64,000 bases of DNA. It comes from Pterobdella sp. o SKG-2022. Taxonomy: Eukaryota; Annelida; Clitellata; Hirudinida; Piscicolidae. Below the pieces are notes generated by a model, which was not told the DNA's origin, searched no databases, and saw nothing but the letters and a program-made list of their open reading frames with translations. Made by a program: the position numbers and the translations under genes. This document shows positions 25,541 through 43,668 of the stretch, piece by piece; position 1 is the first letter of the stretch; every line of letters begins with the position of its first letter. Location of the stretch: contig OZ038325.1 in the NCBI GenBank assembly GCA_964035795.1, forward strand, positions 5,647,163-5,711,162. The letters are read 5' to 3'.

Positions 25541-28500
25541 CTGCATGTTTTAATTATTCAAATAATATACTAAAAATAAATTTTCAAAAGCAACTCTAAA
25601 AGAAAACAGTGATAAATTAAATATTGCAAATTTTGATCTTAGCATTATCCTATTACTATTATGTGGGGGTTCACACTACCTAAGCATTCAAACACTGTTG
25701 AAACACTCCAAACCTTGGTGGATTTGAGAGCGGGATTTGAATTCGTCCTCATTTTGTTTCCAGCAGATACCTTGTTGTTAGTTTTGGGTTGAGAGTTTGT
25801 TTTTCTGAGAGAGCTGTTGGTGTTGAGTTGTTTTTGGGAAAGTGTTTTGTGCTCTAGTGTCGGCTGTTTCACAGGGCTGCTGTTCTCGCTATCGCTTCTT
25901 GGTGTTGTTTTTGTTCTTGTTGTTATTACCAATCAAAGTTTTTATTTTTTTAATGCTGTTATTGCTGTTATTTAAATATTCTTGTTTTGTTTAAAATAAA
26001 GTTCTAAGTCAATATTCATTTGAAGTTATTACTAAATTTCTCTTTTTTTTTTTTCTCTTTATTTCCTTATTACCTTTTTCAACTTATAAACTAGTTTTTC
26101 AATATAACTAAATAAGAAGCTTTCAGACAGTTTCAAAATATCATATCCAATATCAAAAGGTTTTATATTTTTTCAAAACACATTTGATTATGTGTGTAAA
26201 TAACTGTACTGTTCTTTCGAAGAAGCTTGAAATAGCTTTTTGTCTTGTACTTTTTGATATTCTATCGGCGAAACAAGAGCTGTAACAAAAAAAATTAATG
26301 ATTTTCAAGGAAATATAGAAAATTTATGTTTTTACAGCACTAAAGAAAGCAATTCAAGAGCTTGATTCATTCGAATAATGACCCAAAAACTCGTTATTGT
26401 ATTGTCAATATAACGCGGTAATTTAAACTTGCTGTTTAAAGCTTACAAAACGTTTGCTATAAGATCTGTTTTAAGTTCTATTCTAAATTAAATGGTAAAA
26501 ATTTAATGAAGAAATGGTTTATTATTAAATTAATCATATCTATGTTTCCCACTCTTTTCTGATAAGAGTAAACTCACAAAGAATTAAAGCCATTCAAATA
26601 AATCTGCCAAAAATTGCTCAATGGAGCTCACAATCAAAAACATATACAACAAAGACACACAACAATTATATGAACAATAGCACTAATGATGGGCAAACGA
26701 CCTTTGAGCAGATCTCCTTGCATCTGTAACAGTGCTCTGACCTGGTTGACCCACTGTTCCGTCACTTCTGGCCTCTCGTGCTCACACACCAGTCTGTTTC
26801 ATGTGTGTAAGGTCATGAACTTCAATATACAATGAATTCAAGGATTTATGTAGTTATGTTTAAAATGCATATAGTGGGCCCATAGAGTTCAATGAAGTCT
26901 TTCTGTGTGTAATCGCCTGGAAGACACAAATATATAAGGAAATAAATGCGGATTAGTTATTCCAGCTTAAAATGCAAGAATTTTTCACGATGATCCAAAT
27001 AATTTGTGTTTTTTATTCCATATATTTAATAATTTACTATAACAATATATTGTAGTTTGAATTTATGGTCAAAATATTCTGCTCAATCAAAGTTTGGTCT
27101 ACTTTATTGAAACTATCGGAACTCCAAAGAAATGAATTATGCTGAAGTGGAACTACAAAAAAAATTTCAGTTTTGATGGAAACAAAAAATTTATCAAAAA
27201 TTTTCTCATTATGAAGAATAAAAAGGTAAGAAAATTTGACTAACAAATATACATAAGAAGTCTCCAAAAACTATCCCAACGCCAGAAGAATCTCCGTTAA
27301 TGAAGTTGGCCTACAAATAACTCAAACAAAACCTCATTATATTTTATTTGGATTTATTGTGAGACTTTAAAAGCCAATATAGTAAATTATGAAGGGTTTT
27401 GCTTAATTTGCTTCATGAACTGAGAATCCGGGCTTTATTAATCAGGAATAAGGGTGTATGACTTGTAGAATAATTGTCATTAATATTTTTTGATGCAAAT
27501 GCCGTTAATGAGAATTTATAACTTTTATAAATATTTTGCCATTGTTTGATTGGGATAGTTCTTATGTTTTCGTGATTTATTTTAATTAGTTGCAATTATT
27601 CTTCAAGGAATTATTCATAATTTTATTGATTTTTTGTCAAAAAATAATAAATATTTCGCTATTAGTTGACCCAGTTCCAATTCAATTGAAATAAATAAAA
27701 ATCTTATTAAAGTATATTTATCTGTGTAAGATGAACATAATTTATGACGTATAATATCCATTTAACAGCACAAACGAAGCAAACGATGTCTCACCTCAAT
27801 GGATGAGTGGGGTGTTTGCTGATAATGGTGAAAGTGCCATCCGAGCTTTCCTCCATCGCCATTTTGTTTATCTGTGTGGCAACCATACTTGAAAGCATCA
27901 ATGACTGGAGATGAATAGAATGTTACCATGATGGAGTGTTTAAACAGATAAGCGGAGTTTGAGAGATTGTTTCTCTTATGTTCTTCTGAAAAAATAATCA
28001 TCTGCTCGAATAGAAACACTTTGCGGGCTTTAAACCCCTTGTCGTTAGTGTGGTGGTTGTGGGGGTGATGGTTGTGTTGGTGGGGATTGTCATCCATCAC
28101 CATTAATGTATCATGCAATAGTAGCATTCCTTGGGCTGTTATCTTTCCCTGGAGTGTTTCAGTTTTAATGTTATTTTAAAATGACGTAGTAGTTTTACAC
28201 TAAAGTATCATATAAACTTTGACTAAAATAATTGTTAACGCTTTTGAATAAAAAATCTATTACGTTCTTGCTTAAATTTTTTCAAAAAAACTGAATAAAA
28301 TATATATAAAAAAAGAACTTCAAAAGCAGTCAAAAGCGTGGCTCAACAAGTAGAAAACTAAAGTTTTATTGCAGAAATCAATTTTGAACCGACTTTCGAG
28401 TAAAAACAAAAAAGATTGATGAAGTGCCTTGGTCTAATTTCTTTGCAGCAGTTACACCACTAATATCAGACTCAATATTATTATAATTATTTTTACTAAT

Positions 28501-30856
28501 ATTTTTTTTATTTCTCATTGTCATTCATTTTAATTATATAGCCATTACCTTGTCACTTTCATTTAGCTATAATGATATTCATATTTTGTGTATGTTTTTT
28601 GCTTATGAAGTATACTAGTCTGAATCAAATAGTAAGGTCAACAAACACAAAATATTTATTTAGAAAAAAACACGAAGCTTTTTCGTAAGACTAGCTTACT
28701 TTATCAAGTGATAATAAAAGACAAAATATTTCAACCTATTTATACTTTTGTTCATAATAGGAAATACACGTGAAAGGAGTGTAAGGTAATCTTGCCACTA
28801 ATTGATAATGATCTAAGCGTCACAAACACACAAATTTTTGACGAATTAAATTTCAATTGGAAACTTAACATAATCAATCTCAAGAGCTCAACCTCATACA
28901 GCCAGACATCCAAATTCAAAAAAGACCAACAATAAACCATCAAACAATTAAAGACCAACCTCAAATCCCTGTAGCCTGCCTACATTCATCATGTCATTGG
29001 CTGCCTTCGGGATAACCTTCATTACTTCGAGAGCTTTTTCCAGTTCTTCTGTGTTCTCACCTGCCTTTGCGCTGTATAACACTATGTCCTGTGTAGAGAG
29101 TAGGTGGAGAGAAATGTGTTTTTGAAGCTTGAGACTTTAAACTATTTTTAAAATGAGCAGTGTATTGATCAAAAGAATCGTTGGCTTTATACGATACTTG
29201 AGTGGCTCAAAAATAAATTCAAATTTTTTAGATAAACTGTTCTTCAAACATTATTTTGTAAAATTTTAAACATAATAGTGTAAGTAAGTATTCCGCAAAT
29301 TGAGTTCACTTTGCGAATAACCTTTTATCTCTTAAATTCTTATAGTCGTTTTTTTCTAAATTTTGTAATTAAGATAGATATCAACAAATTAATGGATAAA
29401 AAACCAAAAATTTATTAATTAATGTATAAAATCTTAAAGAAACTAACAGTATCAAGTGCAAGTCTATAATACACTTGATGATGTGAGTCTTAGAGTCATG
29501 CAGTTTTTACAAGCAAATTTGAAGCTCTCTAAATAACTTTAGGTATGTACATTATTGAGTTCTATAAGAAACTATAATTTAATTTCTGAAATGAAATATT
29601 TTTTTTCAGTTTACTTCTTAGAAAAAGAATTAGGGAACATTATTGTTATTATTTCAAAACGACTCATCAATCAAATGTAATGTTACAGGCAATGTGATAA
29701 TTGATAGCATTTCTGGAATGTTTTATGAACAAATGAGTGATCAAACTGACAAACAAGAGAAAAAACTCGAAAAAACAACATTTTGTTTGTATATGTATAA
29801 ATTTGTATGCAAAAACAAACATACAAAGAGACAGACATACAATCAGAAAAAAGGAAATAAAAACGGACATAAAACAAAAAATATAAAAAAAGACAAACAT
29901 ACAATGAGGCAAACATAAAAACAGACAAACATAAAGAAAGACATATAATAAAACAAAAAGACATACAAACAGACATAAAATGAGACAAAAAGACAGACTT
30001 TCAAAAGGAGTTGGTACTTGGTGATGCGCTGCACAGGCTTGATGAGAAGGTCAGGCATTTGGAGACGGTGACCGAGTTTTAAACGCATGTCCTGTTTTTT
30101 GCCGTGTGTTGTGGTTTGTTGTCGTGTGTTTGGGTTTGTTGTAGTGTGTTGTGGTTTGTTGTCGTGTGTTGTGGTGTGTTGTGGCTTGTTTTGGTTTGTC
30201 GTATCACAATGAAAAGTGAAATGTGTTTTATTATAAGTCGAAGATATTGTAAAATGGCACCAAACATGAAAAATTTTATTTAAAATATGTTTTCTCCAAC
30301 ATAAGTTGGCCATTAGTTTCTTTTCTTTTTTTCCGACTTTTTGCTTATGTTTTATACTAAAATTAAACTTAATGGAAATTGTAACTTAATTTGGTTAAAT
30401 AAACGTTTTCTATTTCAAATTCTTCACAAGTTTGATGTTATTCCACAAAATTTAAGTTTATAAGACATATAATGTCTCTAAAAAAAGTCTCAAAATTTAA
30501 TTTTTGTGCATAATCTTTTTCATCTTTCATCAATAACCCCTCAAAATCATTAATAATGAAAAGGCTCCAAACCTCGAAATAGTCAATGTACTCTGCCACA
30601 AGGAACTCAGACTTGGGCTTGTTTTCGCAGTACTTCACATACATATGTAGTCGCCTCTCCTGGAAGGGCGGTGCATGTGTATGAAATGCTTTTGGTATTT
30701 AATGTGTGGTTTGAATTAGTTCTTTATCAGTGTTTAATTTGATTTTATCTCTTATTGGTTTTTATTAATGAAGTTTATAAACTTACATATCGTACAAAGA
30801 GTGGTCCCAACTTGCTCACGTCGTCCAAGCATCTTTGCAGCTCTTGGTAGAATATT
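25070..30856 (-). CDS. RhoGEF (Trio/Kalirin GEF2 – p63RhoGEF type), 3' part of gene
   Basis: Guanine-nucleotide exchange factor for Rho-type GTPases. Minus-strand exons: 30787-30856, 30573-30659, 29999-30091, 28960-29088, 27795-28148, 26702-26780, about 25714-25929, 25070-25540. The first five join in phase without a stop. The DH hallmark [18 protein letters not shown] is present, preceded by [18 protein letters not shown] and followed by [20 protein letters not shown], characteristic of the second GEF unit of Trio/Kalirin and of p63RhoGEF. The PH domain follows ([14 protein letters not shown]), then a Ser/Lys/Asn-rich tail of roughly 230 residues and a stop. In the family the PH domain packs on DH and, in p63RhoGEF and Trio, binds activated G-alpha-q. 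There is no kinase or SH3 after the PH here, as in p63RhoGEF, but an alternative Trio isoform end is possible. The 5' DH exons are missing from view. Confidence 0.93.
25714..25929 (-). CDS. RhoGEF penultimate exon candidate: Ser/Thr/Asn-rich linker
   Basis: An open frame ends NPALKSTK at the donor GTTTGG, phase 0, joining in frame to 25540. The upstream border is not resolved: AG candidates between 25890 and 25925 give phases 0 or 2, while the preceding exon at 26702 ends in phase 1 with the donor chosen, so another small exon or a different donor may be involved. The content ([18 protein letters not shown]) has many potential Ser/Pro phosphorylation sites. Confidence 0.5.
25930..26701. other. 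Intron of the RhoGEF gene
   Basis: AT-rich, no further exon identified, although the phase conflict between the flanking exons means a small one may be hidden here. Confidence 0.4.
26702..26780 (-). CDS. RhoGEF exon: C-terminal helix of the PH domain
   Basis: Encodes [20 protein letters not shown] then QGDLLK, matching the PH C-terminal helix (W-x-x-x-I/V-N-Q) of Trio/Kalirin/p63RhoGEF. To stay in phase with the preceding exon the acceptor must be the AG of GGTGTGTGAG (upper border 26780). The stronger looking ACAG 13 bases upstream would put a TGA in frame. The donor is AAAG followed by GTCGTT. Confidence 0.75.
26781..27794. other. Intron of the RhoGEF gene
   Basis: AT-rich sequence with no other supported feature. 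Confidence 0.5.
27795..28148 (-). CDS. RhoGEF exon: PH domain core
   Basis: 118 codons, phase 0 at both ends (acceptor CACTCCAG, donor GAG followed by GTGAGA). It begins [19 protein letters not shown], then a His/Asn/Pro-rich insertion ([11 protein letters not shown]), then [20 protein letters not shown] and [13 protein letters not shown]. The strand pattern matches the GEF2-type PH domain. The histidine insertion in the beta1-beta2 region and the Gly/His-rich segment near the end are not in the vertebrate proteins as I know them and look like simple-sequence expansions that stayed in frame. Confidence 0.92.
28634..28710 (+). mobile_element. Foldback/MITE-family arm inside a RhoGEF intron
   Basis: Contains AATATTTATTTAG, then CACGAAGCTTTTTCGTAAGA and CTAGCTTACTTTATCAAGTG. 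This matches both arms of the element at 50831-51276, including the adjacent AAGGTCA and the following ATTCATAA segment. Confidence 0.65.
28960..29088 (-). CDS. RhoGEF exon: DH C-terminal helix
   Basis: 43 codons, phase 0 at both ends (acceptor CTACACAG, donor GAG followed by GTTGGT). Encodes [20 protein letters not shown], then [20 protein letters not shown] and GFE. It aligns with the DH alpha6 helix and the DH-PH linker of p63RhoGEF/Trio. Confidence 0.94.
29089..29998. other. Intron of the RhoGEF gene
   Basis: AT-rich with a degenerate purine-rich simple repeat at 29800-29998; no exon seen. Confidence 0.5.
29800..29998. repeat. Degenerate ACAAACATA / AGACAGAC simple repeat
   Basis: Irregular units such as AGACAGACATACAA, AAAACGGACATAA and GACAAACATA run up to the donor of exon 29999-30091. 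It produces the long Cys/Val/Phe-rich open frames on the minus strand. Confidence 0.7.
29999..30091 (-). CDS. RhoGEF exon: DH conserved region 3
   Basis: 31 codons, phase 0 at both ends (acceptor AAAAACAG, donor AAA followed by GTCTGT). Encodes [11 protein letters not shown] and the diagnostic [20 protein letters not shown] helix, the most conserved DH segment and part of the GTPase-contacting surface. The exon is flanked on both sides by simple repeats. Confidence 0.96.
30095..30200. repeat. GTGTGTTGTGGTTTGTTGTC-type minisatellite
   Basis: About five degenerate units of 19-20 bases immediately upstream (minus sense) of the exon acceptor. Confidence 0.75.
30573..30659 (-). CDS. RhoGEF exon: DH middle segment
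   Basis: 29 codons, phase 0 at both ends (acceptor CCCTTCCAG, donor GAG followed by GTTTGG). Encodes [18 protein letters not shown] then [11 protein letters not shown], nearly identical in pattern to the Trio/Kalirin/p63RhoGEF DH domain. Confidence 0.96.
30787..30856 (-). CDS. RhoGEF exon: DH upstream segment (first visible exon)
   Basis: The acceptor is TTTGTTCATG...AAACAG and the donor is TAT followed by GTAAGT. One base completes a codon and then [23 protein letters not shown] follows in frame; the YxQELQRCL pattern is closest to p63RhoGEF. The preceding exon must end in phase 2 and should encode the first DH helix (conserved region 1); I could not find it. Confidence 0.92.
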
Positions 30857-31929
30857 CTGTTTGTTTGTTCATGCATATGAGAATAATTGAGTTTCATTTT
30901 CTTTTCAACAAGCCCATTTTGTTTTTTTTTTCGATTTTTTTCATAAGAATAATCTGATTTTATTTCAGTTTTCAAACATAGCTGCAGTTTCTAAAACATA
31001 AAATAACATAAAAACTGAAATTGCCTTGAAGCGTTAGCAGTGCAACTGAAAGACCACAGCAAAAACCTCATCACAGACTCAAGTACAGAATCTACACAAA
31101 GATGAGACGTGTATGAAAACCCTTCATAGCTGCTTCCTAGTGATACTGATGGAGCAACCGAGTTGATGCTATGAAAAGTAGGCTTTGATCATCGGGTTCA
31201 GACTGGAGGCCTTGATTATTGAAGACTCAAAAGTATTTAATAACAAAACTGATGGGGATTTTGGGTGAACCGTTAAGGAAATATGAGCTTGTTGAAGTTT
31301 GATTCTATCTCGAAAGAATTTTATAATTTTCTTGAGAATAAATTAGGAGCGTGTTTTGTGCTTTAAATGCATGAAAACAAACAAAAATGCTATTTGGAAA
31401 AGTTTTTTTAAAAACAGACGAAAAAATAAATTCAAAAAATCTGTAGGGATTTTTTTGCAAAAATAAACTAAAGCCATAAAAAACTGATAAGGTAGAAGAG
31501 TTCTAAAGACACGTTGAAGGAATTCAAACTGAAGTCAGAAAGGATTTGAAGATGTCCCAATTTCTTTCTTGGCTGCATCTCAAACAGATTTTTCACAGCT
31601 TCTCAAACAATATTCGAGATGAAACATTACCAACATTGAGTGATATTCTTCAATAACAATGTAAAAAAAGCACTGAAGCAACTCTGAACATCCCCAGCAA
31701 CTGAAACCAAAAGAATCGAAGTTTTAAAAACCAGCAACCATATCAAATTGAATCTAAGGAACACATCACGAATTAGAACCAAATGCATTAAAACTCTAAT
31801 TCTGAATTCAGATGCAGTTTGGCTGCCCTTCTACGCCCATTTCTGCTTTATTCGCAACTCCCATTCATTTTTACTGCCAAATGCACATAAGTTAAAGTTT
31901 TTATGTGTGTGTATGTGTGTATGTGTGTA
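30857..31929. other. Unassigned stretch up to the first gap
   Basis: GC-richer patches at 31020-31200 and 31495-31760 hold short open frames but no recognised domain and no good splice borders. The contig ends in a short ATGTGTGT repeat. Confidence 0.4.
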
Positions 31930-32129
31930 NNNNNNNNNNNNNNNNNNNNNNNNNNNNNNNNNNNNNNNNNNNNNNNNNNNNNNNNNNNNNNNNNNNNNNN
32001 NNNNNNNNNNNNNNNNNNNNNNNNNNNNNNNNNNNNNNNNNNNNNNNNNNNNNNNNNNNNNNNNNNNNNNNNNNNNNNNNNNNNNNNNNNNNNNNNNNNN
32101 NNNNNNNNNNNNNNNNNNNNNNNNNNNNN
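31930..32129. other. Assembly gap (200 N)
   Basis: Exactly 200 N, a conventional placeholder length for scaffolding rather than a measured gap. Confidence 0.99.
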
Positions 32130-33179
32130 ATCCTTGAAATACAAGGGATGGACTGAATAAAGTAAATCTTAATGCCCAGATCAATAATGAATTTAGTTAA
32201 TAAATCTTCTTGGTGAAAAAATCAAAAAAAAAATTGATTGGTATTTATTTTTGTGTATTAAATTGAATTATAATTCATAATATATTACATCGTTTTATAC
32301 TGTACTCAGATTCTTTTTTTATGGATTTTTGTTCAAGAAAGATGTTTTGGGAAGTTTTTTTTACTCCAAACTTTCATCCATTCTCCCGTTTCGATCTTAT
32401 TTCAAATATTATTAATGTATCATTATATTTTACCAATTTCAAAACTAAATAGAGTTGGTTGGGCGTTTTTTCAATCAATCAAATTCTTTTTATAGCCCGT
32501 TTTCCTTTACCAAGGGTTGGGCTTTTTGAAAGTTCTATCTCGAGGTCGGCCTTTCCATTCATATCCATTTCTCTATGAAAAAAACCTTGGTTGCTTTTAT
32601 TGGTGAATTATAAATAAACATTATTATTATTCTGAAGATATATTTTTTGTTGTTTTTAATAATCTGTTGGGTGTGAAATACGAAAAAATTGGTACCTTCA
32701 AAAATGTGTTAAAAACAACACTGAAGGTTCATTCCAAATCTATACAGTGTTTACTCACATTACCAAGTACTCTTCTCAACAATATATTTGTGTATTGTCT
32801 AAAAGCTTGCGATATTACTGTAGTATTGTTTTAGGAAAATATTTCACAGTCATTGAAACTTTTTTGAGTTATCATTCCATTGTATGATGCACCAAGTATG
32901 AAATAAATGGAGTGTCTTATTGTTGTTAAAGAATCTTTATTTCTTATGTTATAATGAAACTTTTTGTGTTTATTTTTTCTCAAACTTCGTATAATAGAAT
33001 TTATATGAGGTCTATTTCAAAATTTTTCACCTTGGTGAAGCAAGCGAAATATAAAGAAAACGTTATATTTATAAAAACTAGGAAAATTTTGTTGAATTCA
33101 ATTTTTTTATTATTACTGCTATTAAAATTATCCTTTTTATTTATTATTAATATTATTGTAAATAATTCAACCTAACCAG
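32130..33179. other. Noncoding start of the middle contig
   Basis: AT-rich; holds one copy of a dispersed repeat (32472-32518) and otherwise leads into the intron acceptor at 33179. The N-terminal half of the PR domain is expected here if the contig were complete, but I do not see it. Confidence 0.5.
32472..32518 (+). repeat. Dispersed repeat copy A
   Basis: CAATCAAATTCTTTTTATAG and the following TTTACCAAGGGTTGGGC match 42026-42073 at roughly 85-90 percent. Confidence 0.7.
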
Positions 33180-34854
<1,675 letters not shown>

Positions 34855-35008
34855 TCACAGTTCAGTATATATTTATTGTTTTTTATACATTTGATGATTG
34901 GTTTTTATATAAATGATTGGCATGTTCTATTTGATTGCCCTGTTTGTCATTATCAGGCCATATTTCTACCCTTTTGAATTCTAGCAATTTTTTGAATTTT
35001 TACCTTTC

Positions 35009-35014
35009 AATAAA
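35009..35014 (+). terminator. Poly(A) signal of the PRDM-like gene
   Basis: AATAAA, 155 bases after the stop codon and about 700 bases before the PKA start codon. Confidence 0.6.
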
Positions 35015-35727
35015 GTGACTGCAGCGATAGTATTCTAGAAGATTTCATTGAATTCATAAGAAATTATGCCCCATGTCTTACTTGTTCTCAACTTTCTGCT
35101 TTCAATAATGTTATTGTTTATACTTATTGTTAAATAGTATTGTTTTGCTTTGTGATGCTATATAAAGTTTCAACTTTTTATCTGATAAAAAAATTCAAAT
35201 GTAACTGAATAGTCAACTTTTAATTAAAAATATACAACATTTAAAACTTCAAGACGCGAATATCTCGCTGAAAGGTTTTGCTTTAAAACTTCAAACTACT
35301 AATTGGCTAAAATGGGAAACTAATTAAGGTTGTTCGTCAAAGTCTTGGAATAAATTTAAGTATAATTATAAAAAAACTTAAGTTGAGTTCGTGTCACTTA
35401 GTCAATATTAATATACAAATCTTCATGTATATTTTAACTAATAATTTTTATAAATTCAATTTCTTTACATTAATTAGCGACGCTCGATTTACCGGTTTTA
35501 ATTATAATATATGACTGTGTGGTTGATAGCTAATCTCACAGCGATTTCTTAAGTTGTGCTGCCCGTGGAACGTTTCGAAATCTTCTTTTTCTACTCCTTC
35601 TTTTTAACAAAATCTATTTTGAGTTTTATGAAGTTAATTTTATAAATTCACTGACCAATTTCTACAAAAATTAAAAACTTTTTTGAAACGAAGAGCTGCA
35701 GCAAACTTGCAACAATTTTTGACAAGG
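35015..35727. other. Intergenic stretch / PKA 5' region
   Basis: AT-rich between two plus-strand genes. No TATA box or other promoter element can be assigned with confidence; the PKA 5' UTR probably lies at its right end. Confidence 0.4.
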
Positions 35728-40333
<4,606 letters not shown>

Positions 40334-40938
40334 GTGACGTCACTTATTTATTATCGCCCCTATCTATTTTTATGGCTGTTTACTTAGCGGATTTTTAGTA
40401 GTTTAAGAGATATTCCTTGCGTTCACCCCGTGGAAACTGACGTAAAACGTTATGGTGATCTTGGCTAACCTTATTTGGGGTATTCACCCTTGAGAACTTT
40501 TAATGATTTTTTATACACTTATTCCATGAAAGTCATGTTAGCATTCACATAACGTGACATCATGTCGATAGTAGGAAAAGTGATGTAGATGCTTTTTATC
40601 ACATTTTCTTTTTATTTGCCTAGTTTCCCAAGTCATGTAAAATCATCACTACATAAACAAATATAATTCTGCTTTCCTGAATATGCTTTTTCCACAAAAC
40701 TTTCATCATTCCCACAAAATGAATCGTTATATTATTTTTTCAATATTGTGTTCTTCTCCATATGTTACGATAGTTATGGCGTTGGATAGTTATGGCGTTG
40801 ATGTGCATTCAACCTTGTATCTGCAGTTTCATTGTTATTTTTTCTATTTTGTCAAAAATGGCGCTGACCTTAAAAAAACTTTTACAACCTTTGCATATAT
40901 CTCTTTTCATCAGTGGGGTGAAATAAATTATCTAAACT

Positions 40939-41395
40939 ATGAGGATGATGGTTATAAAGGCGATGATGATTATGAAGGCGATGATGATTATGAAGACGAC
41001 GATGATGATGATGATTATGTAGACGACGATGACGATGATGATGATGATTATAAAGACGACGATGATGATGATGATGGTTATAAAGACGACGATGATGATG
41101 GTTATAAGGACGACGATGATGATGATTATGAAGACGATGATGATTATGAAGACGATGATGATGATTATAAAGACGACGATGATGATGATTATGAAGACGA
41201 TGATGATGATTATAAAGACGACGATGATGATGATTATGAAGACGATGATGATGATTATAAAGACGACGATGATGATGATTATGAAGACGATGATGATTAT
41301 AAAGACGACGATGATGATGATTATGAAGACGATGATGATGATTATAAAGACGACGATGATGATGGTTATAAAGACGATGATTACTATGACAATGG
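40939..41395. repeat. GAT/GAC-rich degenerate trinucleotide repeat
   Basis: Units such as GATGATGATTATAAAGACGA repeat with a variable length near 27-30 bases. On plus it reads Asp-rich with Tyr-Lys/Glu (DYKDDDDD, DYEDDDD); on minus it reads Asn-His-His-Arg. It sits inside the PKA intron. The 245-codon open frame that covers it starts in ordinary AT-rich sequence, so I do not call a gene. Confidence 0.9.
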
Positions 41396-42025
41396 TATTT
41401 ATTCACTGGCTGAAAAGTAGCATTTGGCATGGTTGGCACGTTTGAATATGATTTCATACATTTGTACACAAGGAACCTTTTAAGGCACCCATACAGTACA
41501 CTACCGTTATGGATTACATTATAGTGGCATTTAGGAGTTTCCAGGTTTTTTATTGATATTCCATGCTTATCCCCCACCTAACTCGCGTGCTCCAATCAAT
41601 CATGACTTCTGATGGATGATTTCAAGGTTGGCAACCTACAGGCTTGTAAAACGTGTAGAGCTAGGAACTGCGGCGTATAAAAGAGTCATTTGCAATTATG
41701 CATTATAGATTGATGCCGAGGTTTATCCAGTTTGATTCCTGCCATACCAAGTTGACTGGATTAACTACAGTTACAAGACCTTTATGTAATCTTACAATTT
41801 CTAATCGCCATTTTCTTTTGTATCAGACATCCTTTGTCCTCAACTTCTATTCGTGAATACAAGCCTCTATTACTAGCATGGCAATGGATTTATCAATGAT
41901 GTATAAAAGCACGTCATCGTTCACATGACTGATTGTTTTTACCTGGCGTTCACAAAGTTATAGGCAAATTTCGTGTGCAATTCATTTTGGTATTTATAAT
42001 TTACAATCATTTATCATGATTTCAT

Positions 42026-42073
42026 CAATCAAATTCTTTTCATAGTCCGTTCCCCTTCTACCAAGGGCTGGGC
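42026..42073 (+). repeat. Dispersed repeat copy B
   Basis: CAATCAAATTCTTTTCATAG and CTACCAAGGGCTGGGC match copy A at 32472-32518 in the same orientation. Confidence 0.7.
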
Positions 42074-42387
42074 CGATAGTTATAATCATCGATAATTTAT
42101 ATAATGCTCAGTTTCATTGATAACATCACGTATATTTGCTTCAAGCTCCATTCTTGGTGAAGGATACATGCCTTTTTTATAATTAATGCACTACCATCAC
42201 TCTATTTGTTTTATTGAAAATTTTTAGTTTGGTTTTTATTCATTTTTAAATTGAAAACTTGATTTTGCCACGGTTTCAGTATGTTTATCTCAACTCATCC
42301 TCAATATGTTCTCTTTAGTTTTGTTGATGTTGAATTATTTTCATTCCTTATCTCTCCATATTGTTATTAATTTTTTTGTTTTTCATA

Positions 42388-42587
42388 NNNNNNNNNNNNN
42401 NNNNNNNNNNNNNNNNNNNNNNNNNNNNNNNNNNNNNNNNNNNNNNNNNNNNNNNNNNNNNNNNNNNNNNNNNNNNNNNNNNNNNNNNNNNNNNNNNNNN
42501 NNNNNNNNNNNNNNNNNNNNNNNNNNNNNNNNNNNNNNNNNNNNNNNNNNNNNNNNNNNNNNNNNNNNNNNNNNNNNNNNNNNNNNN
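42388..42587. other. Assembly gap (200 N)
   Basis: Second gap of exactly 200 N, at the edge of a long TG tract. Confidence 0.99.

Positions 42588-43668
<1,081 letters not shown>

Larger units (their letters stand above)
40334..42387. other. PRKAR1A: PKA RI intron 4 up to the second gap
   Basis: Contains the GAT/GAC-rich repeat (40939-41395) and dispersed repeat copy B. No RI exon is visible. Confidence 0.5.

Noticed and set aside
31498..31657. 50-codon open stretch in the GC-richer patch before the first gap
   Set aside because: No start in context, no splice borders, no similarity to the missing PR-domain or DH exons.
32761..32822. Possible missing RhoGEF exon on minus (Leu-Gly-Asn before GTGAGT)
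   Set aside because: The upstream residues do not match the DH domain and the segment is as AT-rich as its flanks.
40683..41420. 245-codon acidic protein
   Set aside because: Low-complexity repeat inside a PKA intron, preceded by AT-rich sequence of noncoding character.
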